DNA of 64,000 bases, from assembly GCA_950106755.1 (NCBI GenBank), contig OX467089.1, positions 28,687,345-28,751,344 of the forward strand. The letters run 5' to 3'. Source of the stretch: Climacium dendroides. Lineage: Eukaryota > Streptophyta > Bryopsida > Hypnales > Climaciaceae. Made by a program: the position numbers and the translations under genes. Of this stretch, positions 32,155 through 44,900 are shown one piece after another. The notes below the pieces were generated by a model. That model searched no databases. It was not told the origin of the DNA and saw only the letters and a program-made list of their open reading frames with translations. Position 1 is the stretch's first letter, and each line of letters begins with the position of its first letter.

Positions 32155-34527
32155 TGTGGGAATCCGGAATCCAGAGACGGATCAAGATTAAGGGAGCTAG
32201 GTGAGAAAAACAGAGAAAAATCAAAAAAATTATAGTTAGAACGTGATTTTTGTGTGAGAAAACCCAAACTAGAAAATAGGCGTTTCGGCAAAATCCGTAA
32301 ACAGAACTTATTCGGATCCGGAATCCGAGATTATCCGGAACGCAGGAACCTACCGTATAAACCCCGGAGCTACGGGAATAGGATACCGTTAGTATAACGA
32401 ACCTGTAGCCGTTATCCTGATTACCGTAGGGAGACGGTTTAGTATTTAAGCTATTTGCCGAGGGTTTTCATCTCCACCTTCCTGTTTTGTTTTTCTGAGA
32501 CTGTCCACGTGAGTAGTTGAGAGAAAGAGTGGTGAGTTAGCGACTGAATTAGATTTACTTTTCTCTCCTTTCATTCTTACTTAGGTCTTATGGCATCAGA
32601 AGCGATACGGAAGGTAGTTGTATCTGCCCGGATTATCTCTCCGGCTATTCCAGACAATCCGGAACTACATAAGCAGTTAGAGGAGGATTTGACCAAGTTA
32701 GGGTGTGTCAGTTTGTTACACTGACCATGGAACCTTAAGAGTGAAGATATGATCCAGGAACTACTTCATGGAGTTCCGAATCAATATGAGCTCACTTTGA
32801 GAGGACAGCCAGTCACGTGGACGGAGGACATCTGGGCGGATGAGTATCAATTCCGGAAGAGCGGAAATGGTTTAGCGTCGAGGACGGACTGTTTTGTAGC
32901 CAGGAAGTTCACAGGGTCTACAAACCCTAAGGACGGATTCGCTATTAGCGAATGTAAGGACGAGAGACATAGGCAAGTTCTAGAGTTCCTCATCCCCATT
33001 CTGTACCCAGAAAAACCTACACGAGTCACCGTTACGGTGGCCAATACAATTTTTGGGGCTATGGAGAACTGAGCCGTGCATTAGGGTAGAGTCATAGCCG
33101 GGTTAATTTCTAAACTAGTAGAGCATATAACCCGCGCAAAAGCAAGTCCAGTTAGCACCTACCTATTCCATTTATACCATGAGCAGGAACTTTTGAGCGC
33201 TGCAAAAATAATCCAGTGCGACACTGAAAAGGCTATTCTGTCATACGGACTTTTTGAGGAAGAAGCGGAAGATCCGGTCGAGTTGGAACCGGAAGAGCGC
33301 TCCGAGGAACCTCTGACCGATCCAAGGAACAAGAAGAGGAAGTCAACCAATCTAGAGTCACGAGCCAAACCACCGGCGATGGAGAGGGGGGAGTCAAGTA
33401 AAGGACCAGAGGTAGAATCTGAATCAGCATTTTTCGATGCTGGGTTCGAATGGATACGCGAGGCCAAGGTACTCCACGACAGTCTGGCGAATCTGGTGAT
33501 AGACACGGTAGAAGTTTTGAAGGTGGAACCGGATCTGGAAGTCGTCAAACAACTGTCCAAACCAGAAGATCTAAAGCAAAGGGAGGACCGGATTCAAGAG
33601 TTGGAGGCGGAACGGAATCAACTCCAGGCCCGACTGAATTAGGTGGAAGGGGAGATGGCAGCTTCAAAGGAGAGAGAGAAGGAGGCCCTCTCTCTTGTCA
33701 AAAACCTATCCAAAGCAATTGACATCAAGGCCGATGTCATCAAGAAAGTGGCTTTGTTTGATTTGAAGATGATATCGGAGGGCCACATCACTAGTACCAA
33801 AATAGTGACCATCCTCGTAGACTTCACTGCAAGGATAGAGCGGGTTTTAGGAGAGCTATGGCAGCTACTGGTGGCCATCGATCTGAATCAAGTGATGGAT
33901 TTCTCAACCTTTCCGAAACTCCCTTTTGTCTCAAGCACTCCAAGGAGACCAGTAGCGGATCGAGCAGCTCGAATGGAGGGACTGAGAAAGATACTCATGC
34001 TAGTTGAGCCTACTTCCAACAAGATACGAATGACGGAGTTAAATTTGAGGCCAGCTTTGGAACCGGAACATGAGTGTAGTGTGAAATCGGTTCCGATACC
34101 ATCAAAAGTCTCAACTACGGAAATTCTCAGGGCGCAAACGATACCCAACCTTTTGAGGGGATCGTTCAAAGTTTTAGGACAGTAGGTTAGAGGAGATCTC
34201 ATCAACCAAATCGGTGTAATGATCAATTCGGCTCGGATGAATCCGGAAGGATTCTCGCATATCCAAGAGTCTACACCAGAAAAGAAGAGTGAACCCACAA
34301 TATTGGAGGAGACACCGTTAGAGAAGGAGAAGGAAATTCAAGTCATTGAAGATTCTGAAGAAGAAAATGCGCATTCCACTTTCGGAACGGAGGAGGATAG
34401 CGATCCGTCTCTCATAGCGCGCCACATCCAGACTCGAGCGGCAACAAAAACGACTCCAGCTAGAAGCGTGAAGGGAACGCCAACCAGTCAAGTAGGCGGC
34501 CGCTTAAAGAAGGGTTCTAGGCCAAAG
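32155..34527 (+). repeat. LTR B2, left part (continues at 38089-38430 and 54687-54830)
   Basis: It starts TGTGGGAATCCGG at 32155. The LTR is cut by B3 at 34528, resumes after the CAAAG duplication at 38089, is cut by C1 at 38431, resumes at 54687 and is cut by C2 at 54831. Joining the pieces reproduces the order seen in B4 without gaps. The right end lies outside the window, so a solo LTR is likely but not proven. Confidence 0.85.
32590..34527 (+). pseudogene. LTR-encoded protein of B2 (five or more stops)
   Basis: A single frame from ATG 32590, degraded by TGA near 32722 and 33070, and TAG near 33082, 33640 and 34183. It keeps LRGQPVTWTEDIW, NPKDGFAISEC, FLIPILYPEKPTRV, KKRKSTN and IQVIEDSEEENAHS. 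B3 inserted after the RPK codons; the final histidine codon and TAG lie at 38089-38094. It is the most decayed B copy, consistent with being host to three younger insertions. Confidence 0.72.
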
Positions 34528-37500
34528 TATGGGAATCCGGAAACGGATCAATAATACAATAAGTAGGTACGAAAAATAAAAAAAAATAAAAAAATAATAG
34601 TTAGTGTGATTTTTGGACTAGATAACTTGAAGTAGGAAATAAGCATTCCGGCACCACCCGTAACTGGAACTTATCCGGATCCGGAATCCGGACTCATCCG
34701 GAACACAGGAACCTACCGTATAGGTCCCGTAGCTACGGAAGTAGGATACCGTTGAGGCAACGGACCTGTAGCCGTTGTCCTTAAGACCGTAGAGAGACAG
34801 TTTAGTACTTAAGCCGTCTTCCTAGGGTTTCCTCTTCCCTTTTCTGTTCTGTGTACCCGAGACTGTTTGTGTGAGTAGTTGAGGGAAAGAGTAGTGAGTT
34901 AGCGACTGAGGTAGGACTACTTTCTTTTCGTTCTCATTTAGATCTTATGGCATCCGGACCAGTACGGAGGACAGCGGTATCTACCCGGGTTATCTCTCCG
35001 GCCATTCCGGATAGCCCGGAACTACACAAACAGTTAGAGGAGGACTTGACTAGATTAGGATGTGTCGGTTTACTACACCGACCGTGGAATCTCAAGAGTG
35101 AGGAGATGATTCAGGAGCTACTTCACGGTGTTCCGAATTAGTATGAGCTTACTTTGAGAGGACGACCAGTTGCGTGGACCGAGGACATCTGGGCAGATGT
35201 TTATCAGTTCCGGAAGAGTGGGAACGGTTTAGCATCGAGGACGGACCGTTTTGTAGCCGGGAAGTTCACCGGGACTGCAAACCCTAAGGACGGCTTTGCT
35301 ATCAACGAGTGTAAGGACGAGAGACATAGGCGGATTCTAGAGTTTCTGATTCCGATCTTATATCCGGAAAAGCCAATGCGGGTTACCATTACGGTGGCCA
35401 ACACTATCTTTGGGGCTATGGAGAACCGGATAGTACACTAGGGTAGGATCATAGCCGGGATAGTGGCTAAATTAGCAGATCACGTGACACGAGCTAAAGC
35501 GAGTCCGGTTAGTACGTATTTGTTTCATCTGTACCATCAACAGGAACTTTTGAGTGCGGCGGAAATAATTCAGTATGACACCGAAAAGACACTCTTGTCA
35601 TATGGACTTTCCGGGGAGGAAGCGGAGGATCCAGTCGAGTCTGAACCGGAGGACCTTCCTGAGGAGCGTCTGACGGACCCAAGGACCAAGAAGAGGAAAT
35701 CAACCGATCCGGGGTCGAGGATCAAGCCACAAGCAATTGAGAGGGGGGAGTCCAGCAAGGGACCGGAGATGGAAACAGAATCCGCATTTTTCAATGCGGG
35801 GCTCGATTGGATACGTGAAGCCAAGGTACTTCACGACGGATTGTCGGATCTGGTGATAGATACCGCGGAAGTATTGAAGGTGGATCCGGATCAGATCGTG
35901 GAAGCTGTCAAGCGACTGCCCAAGCTGGAGGACCTGATGAAGAGGGATGAGCGGATCCAGGAATTGGAGGCGGAACGGAATATACTCCAGGCTCAAGTGA
36001 ATTGGGCGGAAGGAGAAATGGTAGCTGCGAAAGAAAAAGAAAAGGAGGCCCTCGCGCTGGTCAAGAATCTAACCGGGGCAGTCAACATCAAAGCCGACAT
36101 CATCACGAAGGCTGCCTTGTTTGACTCCAAGATGATATCGGAAGGCCACATTATCGGAACCAAGGTAGTTACCATCCTCGTAGACTTCACCGCAAGAATA
36201 GAGCGAGTTTTCAAGGAGATCCAGAAGTTGTTGGCGACCATCGACCCAAACCATGTGATGGATTTCTCCACCTTTCCGGAACTTCCTTTTGTCGCAGGTA
36301 CCCCAGGAAAACCAATGGCGGATCAGGCAATCCGGATGGAGGGTCTGAGGGGGATACTCACACCAGCCAAGCCTTCCACTAGTAAGATACGGATGACGGA
36401 GTTGAATTTGAGGCCAGCCTCGGAACCGGAACCAGAGTCTAGCGCGAAATCGGTTCCGGTGCCATCTAAGTTCTCAACTCCGGAAGTTCCCAAGGCGCAA
36501 ACAATGCCAATTTTGATGGCCGGAACATTCAAGGTTCCGGGACAGCAGGTTAGAGGAGATCTCATCAACCGGATCGGTGGGATGACAAATCCGGCTCGAA
36601 CCAATCCGAAAGGATTTGTGCACATGCAAGAGACCACGCCAGAGAAAGGAAGCGAATCCGCGACGTTGGAGGATACAACACCAGAGAAGGAGAAGGAAGT
36701 CCAAGTTATTGAAGATTCAGATGAGGAGAGTGCCCACTCCACTTCCGGCACCAAAGACGACAGCGATCCGTCTCCAGCCACGCGCCATATCCAGACTCGG
36801 GCCACAGCAAGAACTACGCCAGCTAAGAATACGAAGGGGACGCCTACCAGCCAAGCAGGGAGTCGTTCAAAAAAAGGACGGAAGCCAAGACATTAGGATT
36901 GGTAGAAGAGGAGGTATAGGATCCAGAATGGGGTTCCGAGCTTGGACCCGGTTTCCGGAAATTCAGGCGGATAGTAAGGAAATCCGGTTATCTCGGACGG
37001 TTGTTAGCAATCTGTCCGGATATCCCGGGAGGTTCAGGGATTGGTGGCCTGGATTTCCGGGTTTCCTTTTCAGGCTTTTAGGAGTTGACTTTGGGTTTTT
37101 GTGTTAGTATTTTAAGGGCAGGCAAGTTAATTGTCTGCCATTCCATTCCATCCTACTCCATTGGATTTTAGTGCTTTCACGTATGTATTACAATTTTCTT
37201 TTCTTAATCTAAGTCAGCCAGGATACCTTTAGCTACACTTTTTGCTTAGACAGGGTCTTTTTGAGCTAGGTGTATGCATGGGTGTATGATCTGGTACTGG
37301 GGAAAGAGAAGGGAGGGAGAGAAGGAATCCGGATCTTGAGCTACGGATCGTCTGGGAGTGGAGTTAGTGAGAAGGAATGCAAAGCTGAGTAAGGGAGTGC
37401 AAGTGCAATGTGCTTTTAAACTGCCGGAACAGCAATCCGGAATAGAGGGTAGAGGTCCGTGCGAGTCCGGAACCAGGAGGGTTCTGTGCGGAGTTAAGCA

Positions 37501-38083
37501 ACCGCCAAAGGAAAGGATCTCCCGCTACTTCGGAAAGTCTGCCAACCTCCCCCTTGGTAAATTGTCTTCTCCTTGAGATTCTATCCTTTTGGGTCTATAA
37601 GTTCTGATCCGTCGTTGTAGTAAGAGAGGTGTGGAAAGTGCTTTGTGTGACCTGATTCCAGATCGGCCAATCCGGAAACTGTGAGAGAATACTCCTCCCT
37701 CCTTCTACAACTGTGTTGTCTTGGGTGTGTGGTTTAGTAGATTTAGAGTATAGAGAGGATAATTGTACAAGTGGTGAGTCCCCACCCCTTTCTAGATCAA
37801 GGGTGGACCTTCTGAGGGTAAAACAGAGGCAACAAAAACTAGTGACGGAAGAGAGACGGAACTAAGTTCCGGAGGTATCCGGATCCGGAACGGAATCCGG
37901 AATGTACTAAGTTTTCGGAACGAGATAGGATAAGTGAAATAAGGGGGATTAAGTAAGTAGTCACAATCCGGATACTTCTCATTCAATCGATATCATACTA
38001 GAAGTTCCCTGGACCGATAATTCGTGTCATCTTGCAACAATTTGCTGTTGTCAGGATACTTACGGCTAACTGCGCGTACGACA
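34528..38083 (+). repeat. Solo LTR B3 (3556 bp) inserted in B2
   Basis: It begins TATGGGAATCCGG (TG changed to TA) and ends GCGTACGACA. Target duplications CAAAG flank it at 34523-34527 and 38084-38088. No internal region is present. After the open frame (36896), the remaining 1.19 kb contains TAGTATTTTAAG near 37109, a weak TATA-like element, and R/U5; I see no other gene there. Confidence 0.93.
34947..36896 (+). pseudogene. LTR-encoded protein of B3 (650 codons, two TAG stops)
   Basis: The best-preserved B copy: one frame from ATG 34947 (MASGPVRRTAV) to TAG 36894, broken only by TAG at 35139 (GVPN-stop-YEL, CAG in relatives) and 35439 (VH-stop-GRI, TGG in relatives). From 35463 it is open for 477 codons. 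Segments in order: N-terminal conserved domain, HLYHQQELL, acidic region, TKKRKSTD, heptad-rich helix with RIQELEAERN, a TARIERVFKEIQKLL helix, MTELNLRP, VQVIEDSDEESAHS, RHIQTRA and a lysine/arginine-rich end. No enzymatic motif is seen; a nuclear, protein-binding role is a guess. Confidence 0.8.
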
Positions 38084-39386
38084 CAAAGCATTAGAATTCT
38101 TAGGAAGTATAGTATCGAATCCGGAATGGGTTTCCGAGCGTGGGCCCAAGTTCCAGAATTTTAGGCAAGTAGTTTGGGAAGTTCCAGCATTCTCGAGACA
38201 CCAGTAACTGGCCTTTCTGGATATCTCGGGGGTTCAATGATTGGTTGTTTGGATTTCTGGGTTTCCTTATCAGGCTTTTAGGAGTTGACTTTGGATTTTC
38301 AGTTAGTATTTAATGGCAGGCAAGTTAGTAGTCTGCCATTCCATCCTAATCCCATTTTAGTACTTTCATGTATGTATTTCAATTTTTCTTTTTAAATCTA
38401 AGTCAGCCAGGGTACTTCTAACTGCACTTTTGTAGCGATTAGTTGGACCAGTATTCCTCCAGTTAGCCCTTAATTCATACCAAAGGCCTTCTTAGAGTAA
38501 ACCGCTCCGGAATCGTTCCCATGAGAACTTGTGGATTACAGTTTTATAGGCTATCCCGGTCTAAGCACTCACTTTTCTCTCCATCAGATTATTCCGGACT
38601 TTAGGTCCAGTCCGGACATTAGTACCGGGTGGGTTCCGGAAGGATCCGGAAACCGTTTCAGTGTCCCTTCCGGGATCCCTGGGTTTGGATGACGAGTGGC
38701 CAGATCCACTGTCCGGATGCTTACCATGTCCGGAAACACGCTCTCTTTCACTCTCTCTCTCTCTAATACTAACAACAACCTAACTCTTCAGGGACCGGAA
38801 GTGTCCTCCTGTTCCGTCGCCTTACAAATCCGGAAGTTCTTTTGGATTAGGTCACACAGGGACGGTCAAGAACTACAACGACATTCTAACCTTTAACCGA
38901 ACACTGAGCCTCCTGTCGACCGGCTGGTTTTTCCTATACTTTCTTGGGCTTGCGCCAGGGCTTAACTTTGTTCTACGAGGAATTCCAGCAATCTGGAATT
39001 CGGGCACGTCCGGCAATACCTCCGTACACGGAAGTTTGCTAGCAGCCTCTCAAATACCCATTTTCACCTAGGGCTATATCCTATACGCAGGCTATACCGG
39101 CATCTGAGCAGTACTACCCTAACCTTACTGCCGGAACCATCCGGTTGATCTCCCCCTCAAGTTAATACATTCAGATACTCTCACAACATCGACTCTTGCC
39201 ACACAAGGTAAGTTCTCAGTCCCGGAAACGCAAGAACGGACTCACACCTCTCACAAACATATACCGTACACAAGAAAGATAAGAGATTGGATACTCCAAC
39301 ACACTTTAGATTTAAGCTCAGAAAAAGGTACAATGCTGAAACTATGAGATGGCTGTGAATGACCAGAAAGGTCATTAAAAGTCCTA

Positions 39387-39392
39387 CTTATA
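39387..39392 (-). promoter_or_regulatory. Second TATA-like box of LTR C1
   Basis: TATAAG in AGTATAAGTAGG on the minus strand, about 140 bp after the end of the LTR frame. The same sequence is conserved in C2 at 55784-55789. Candidate promoter of the genomic RNA. Confidence 0.4.
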
Positions 39393-39527
39393 CTAAGACT
39401 AACGTCATCCTAAAAATCCTACAAAGCATTCCTACTGGTCCACTAGATTTCCGGAAGATTCTAGATCCTATTTTTCCGGCTTTGACGGCCGAACTCCGGT
39501 ATTGCCGCTATACTACACTACTGTATA

Positions 39528-40208
39528 CTATTCTTTTGAATCCGGATCTTTAGGAGGAACATAGTCCTTCAGAAGATCCAGCCTTACCTCTTTCCGGCTA
39601 CCCTTCGAAGAAAACAGATTCGGACCCCTTTGGCTCCATCTTGGGATTTCCACGATATTGGTGTCCCTGTCCACACTCCTAGTCCCGACTATCTGAGTGT
39701 CCGGACTCCCTCTCGCATCCTTCTGAGTCTTCTTATGACGCGGAGAAGACTGTACCGTCCATCCGGCGTGAACTTCCGGAGAAGCACCTGTCAGGTCAAT
39801 GGTCGGAGTCACCGGCAGCAGGTCTTCACTTCCCGGAGGTATTACTACTCCCTAGTCCACTCCTTCTGGTCTTCCGGCTGGTGGTGAAAATTCCGGATTT
39901 ACCGGGACCACCGGTGAGACCTCCGTAACCATAGGTTCCGGATCGCTGCTTTTCGGAACCACCAAAGTCTGCGTTGACGGGGAAGATTGAGGTGCCGGAT
40001 CCGACTCTGTGGACATAATGTACTCCAGCATCTCCCTCATCGCGGCCCGGGATGTATCCATTCGTCTTGCCTGCTCCAGTAAGCATTTGACGATAGGAAC
40101 CCGGTTTGAGCTGGCGGTTGCATCGAGGTTAGTTTCAAATAGCCGGGCCTTGTTGATATAGTCTGTCGGGACCTCTAGAGAGCTCCGGAGCTAAACTACA
40201 CTTTCGCA
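39528..40208 (-). pseudogene. LTR-encoded protein of C1, C-terminal part
   Basis: It continues the frame broken by CACTA. It has helix-rich NKARLFETNLD and CLLEQARRMD segments, then serine/proline-rich sequence, a TAG where C2 has tryptophan (VD-stop-GVV), the TPTIDLTGASPE core, KKTQKD and a charged end with stop at 39528. The IDLT core sits at the same relative place as SAIDLES (A), FIDLSELSP (D1) and VQVIEDSEEE (B). Confidence 0.68.
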
Positions 40209-40963
40209 CACTATAAGAAAACTGCGTTTTTGGGGTTGTTTTCCAAAAACGTGCAGTTGTTTTTTTAGACATCACTACGTCACTTGATTGACAACCAGTG
40301 GAGTCTGAATTTTGTGCAATGTCGGAGAAGACGGGCTACGTTTTTAGAAAAACACGTTCACGTCACGAAAAACATGCCTATTTTGGGTGATGTTGAAAAA
40401 AACATGACAAAAATTTTCCGGACATCTACCACAACAAGTTAAATCCACGTCAACAACTGCGTTTGTTTTCACTGCGTCAGACGTCGATCCAGTCACTGCT
40501 GACTGCGGGTAGATGCTGCCCTAAGCCAAAAAAGGTAGGGAAGGGCAGGTGCTCCCAAGGAAGACCCAAAAAAGGGCTTGGATGAATTGGATGGATGTTT
40601 CAAGGTATAGGTGCAGGGCTGATTATGGATTTTTGGGTGTTTCTTATATAGACTTTTATAGTGACCACAACATGTATAACAAATTGTAAAATGGATGGGA
40701 ACATAGTCTATTTCATTCTAAAAAGATGTCAACATAGTTTAAAATTTATTTGGCAAAATTTTCACTAAAAAAATGTAATAAAATTACATTTACAAGAGAA
40801 AGATGTTTGCAATTATTAATAACATTTGTGGACAACAAAGGTTTGTCAAAGAATGGATGCACTAGGCAAATGATGCTAATTGCATCTACAATATCAAACA
40901 TGGAAGGTTAAATATTTTGCTTTACATTCTTTCACACTCATAGGATTCATCAAATGAATGACT

Positions 40964-41464
40964 TTTGAAATAATGTGGTCTTCTTCATTTTTTGGCTTTG
41001 GATTCTTTGAATTAGTTTCAAAGGCTTTTTCAAATAAACAAAGTGAACCCTTTTCCCGGGTTTTATCATCCTATACCAATTTTTTTCTGGGTGCATATTT
41101 TTTTGGCTTTCTCTATTTCACTTTTCGATTGAGAATATGCATGTATAGACTAAAGACTTGGCATTTTCTTCCAAGGCCAAATTGCCATGTACCCTTCATT
41201 TTCCCTCTTCCTTGAAAAAAAAAATAATGTCACTGGACATGGAGCCCTTTGAAATAATGTAGCCTTCTTCATTTTTTGGCTTTAGAGTCCTTCAATTAGT
41301 TTCAAAATCTTTTTCAAATAAAAAAATTAAAGTGAACCCTTTTCCCGGGTTTTACCATCCTATACCAATTTTTTTTTTGGTTTGCATATTTTTTTTGGCT
41401 TTCTCTATTTCACTTTTCGATTGAGAATATGCATGTGTAGAATAAAGACATGGCATTTTTTTTA
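40964..41464. repeat. Direct duplication of about 210 bp in the CACTA left arm
   Basis: Two copies (about 40964-41175 and 41248-41464) run from TGAAATAATGT through CCCTTTTCCCGGGTTTTA to GAGAATATGCATGT, with about 90 percent identity by eye and a period near 285 bp. They lie in the gene-free arm 40209-41966 beyond the transposase gene end. Confidence 0.85.
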
Positions 41465-41966
41465 ATTGATTTAATTGTTTTATTTTCCATTATTTTTTTA
41501 TATGGATGTCAGTCGTACCTACCTATAGTAGACATTACATGGACTTTTGTATGTCAAATTGATATGTAACATTATTTTTTCTTCATTTCTAACCATACCT
41601 TTGAGAAACCCTTCTTTCTTAAGTTCATTTTTACAATTTTTTTGTGGACAACTCTTTTCTCTTTTTCTATGGTACAAGAAAAATGTAGAGGCACTTGGAA
41701 GTGAAAATGTCCATGCAAACATGGTGAATTGCTAATGTGGAAGTGGAAATGAACAACAATTTCTCAAACATATCTTACCCTCATAAACATGGAAAATTAG
41801 ATGTTATGCTCATTTACAGCATGCATGTCATGCACTAATACTAAACCTGTCAATGAGGATGCCAACTTAGACGTCTCCTGAAATTGTTTTCTTCTCACAG
41901 AAGACATCTTATGCTACATTCCGCTGGACAAGGCAGCTCTACTTCTGCGATTTCAGTTCTTGAACT

Positions 41967-44900
41967 CTATGCTTCTTCTTCCAATTCTGAAGCTTCCTCT
42001 TCTTCTCTATTGTCCTCCCTTGCTACTGAAACAAAGACACCACCATCTGCAGCTGCTTGTCTTACGGGATCTAAGTCAAGCATCTGCGGTTGGAGCCCAA
42101 CAAAGTTTGAGTCCCGACCCACATCTATCACACTAGGAATTGCACTACTAGAAAATTTCGTATTTCTGTTATTTTGGTCGCGTTGATCCGGTCAAAATCT
42201 GACAGAAATCTGTTGGTTTCAACAGATTTCTGTCAGATTTTGACCGGATCAACGCGACCAAAACAACAGAAATATGAAATTTTCTAGTAGTGTTGGCTGG
42301 TGCACCTCTAATTGCCCACGTCTTCCCCTAACGTCTGTATGGCATACTATTTTCCAGCCTTGTCTTCCTGGATCATCAGAAAAAAAAACTTGTTGTACAT
42401 GCAACGGGAATGCAAATGAGTCCGCATGCACTCGGCCATCCAAGCGGTTGAAGTTTGCCATGCTGAAGCCATATTGATCCCTCTTCATGTTTGGAAAGCG
42501 AGGATCTCGACTCTGCTGAATCCAATCACACACAAGGATTGTGGTGCAATGATTCCTGTAGTCAAGCTCTAGAATCTCTTCGATGTAGCCCACGTACTCA
42601 TTGGTTCTCTCTAGGGGTTGGCCATTGCGAACCCCCCATCGAAGTTGTTGAGAGAAAGAAGCCACAACACCTGAATCGCGTGTTACTAGTCCAGCTTCTG
42701 CACTACGCACGCGCAAGTGCATTCCAAATGCATACATTTGGCGGTGCGCGATAGCAAATCTCTGTGGTGGTTGGCTATATTGCACAATATCCAAATGAAC
42801 ATTTTCACCTTCATCTTGAAGCATTTTTACTTTTGTTGTCAACCAATTAGAGAAAGGAAGCAAGTCAAGCAATTCAATTGGATAATGCACGGCCATTGTA
42901 GGGTGTTGTCGCCTGAAGTCCCTTCTAAATATTTCCCTCTCCTGCCATCTTTGTGTTCTTGCAGCAATGTACTCCCTGCATGCAAGTATACCAAAAATTA
43001 GCAAAACTAGTAGAAGAGACGGCTCAGGCGGCTCCTGTCTGCACAGGCATTGACATGTATCGCCATGTCTGATCTGATGTCCAATTTCTCTATTCTGTGT
43101 CATGCCCTATGTCCCCAAATACATCAAAACAGACATCCTCTTTGACAAATGACGAGGACATGTTCCTCTGCCTTTGTCTAATACAACATTGACCTGAACA
43201 ACAAAGGACCTACTGTATGAAAAGGTCATGGACTGCATGATCCCAAAATGCTTATAGAAGCTACATATATTTTGACTTTGGGAGACAAAGAATTCGTCAC
43301 ACTCACTGGCGCCATTCTTCGAGACATGCTGCATTGTCTAAGACAAAAGCATGTGCGAAGCCACGAAACTGATCGGACATCTTACGCTTCCGCTTGCAAT
43401 TTGAACGCAGAATTTCATCATTCATGGTTGCATCCTCATCTGGGTCCCATACGCGGTGGGATGTTCCTCTATATTGTCTCATGTACTTTGTGCAAAAACC
43501 AAGTGTGTCCTCCATTTGGTACCCTTCTGCAATGCTACCTTCAGGATGCGCAAATGTTCTTACATAATCCTTCAATGTCTTCATGTAGCGCTCAATAGGG
43601 TACATCCACCTGCAATGAACTGGGCCACATTTGAACAACTGTTGAACCAAATGTGTCGGAAGGTGAGTCATGATGTTTAGAAACGTTGTTGGGAACTCCT
43701 TCTCCAACACGCAAGTGGCCATGACAACATCGCGCATCATTTCCTCTTCATCAGCTTCATATACCTCTTTGGCACAGAGGCGCTGGAAAACTCTACTCAT
43801 TTTGATTATAGCCAAACGCACGGTTTCATCCAAGACACCACGAACCGCTAGGGGAAGGATCTACCAATGACATTGCACACATACACAATAATCAGTTTAG
43901 ATTATGACCAGGGGCAGTGTAGGACAATGATAGAAGTCATTAGGCATTAGCCCTAACATGCACGAGCATTAGAATCAAAAACATTGGTACCCACGTCAAT
44001 TGTAATGTTTGAGCAGATCCAACTACGTGTTTATTTTGACATCACATTTGTGAGAGTGGTGTCATTTGGTATGTTTGAAGGAACATACTTTTGGATTCTG
44101 AGAGTAAAATCTACTTTTTGCGCAATGACCACTTTATCAAAATTTCCAACAAGAGAGCTTTTTCAAGGTACCTGCTGCATTAGTACATGATAATCATGTG
44201 TCTTCATGTATTGTAATTTTCCGTCCACCAAGCGCTTGTGAATGCTTCCCACATAGTTTGTGGTAGTTCTAATGTTCGATACAATTGCAATGAACTCCCT
44301 TCGTTCGTTAGGATTCAAGATGAATGGGGCATGTGGTATATAGAATTGGTCTTGCTGTCTTTGTGGGGCTTGCAACCAAATCTCTTCCCGAATGCCTAGG
44401 TCCTCAGCATCCCTCCGACTTCCTGGACTATCATTCATTCCAAGTAAAGTCTTGACAATGTTTTCACACAAGTTCTTCTCACAATGCATGGGATCAAGGA
44501 CGTGGCGTTCCAACAAGTTCTGCAATCACAGACGCAATAATTCAACGCAAACATTTGTCAGTGAACTTACATTACAAAGCAACCTAAACTTACAGTTCAA
44601 ATGCTCATGTCCAAACAGTAGCCTCCAATGACGTCCATTCCAGCACTCTCTGTGACATCATACTAGATTAGACATGCCACATACAACATGTGCATGTCTA
44701 CACTTGTTGCATGCGTCGTCTACCTTGACATCCTCAACGTACAAAACATATCAGAGACTTTATGTTTTACCTTCCAATAATCAAACTCATAGAAAGCACT
44801 CAAACGCTTCACCCCAGTTGTATGCACTGGATCATCAGGTCCATTCTCTTTTCCGCCCATATCCAAGTATGATTGTCGCCATGCCGCATAGCGAATGACA

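Noticed and set aside
41884..42186. Plus-strand frame ending in the palindrome
   Set aside because: Its end is created by the MITE inverted repeat and it lies antisense to the transposase exon; no homology or splice support.
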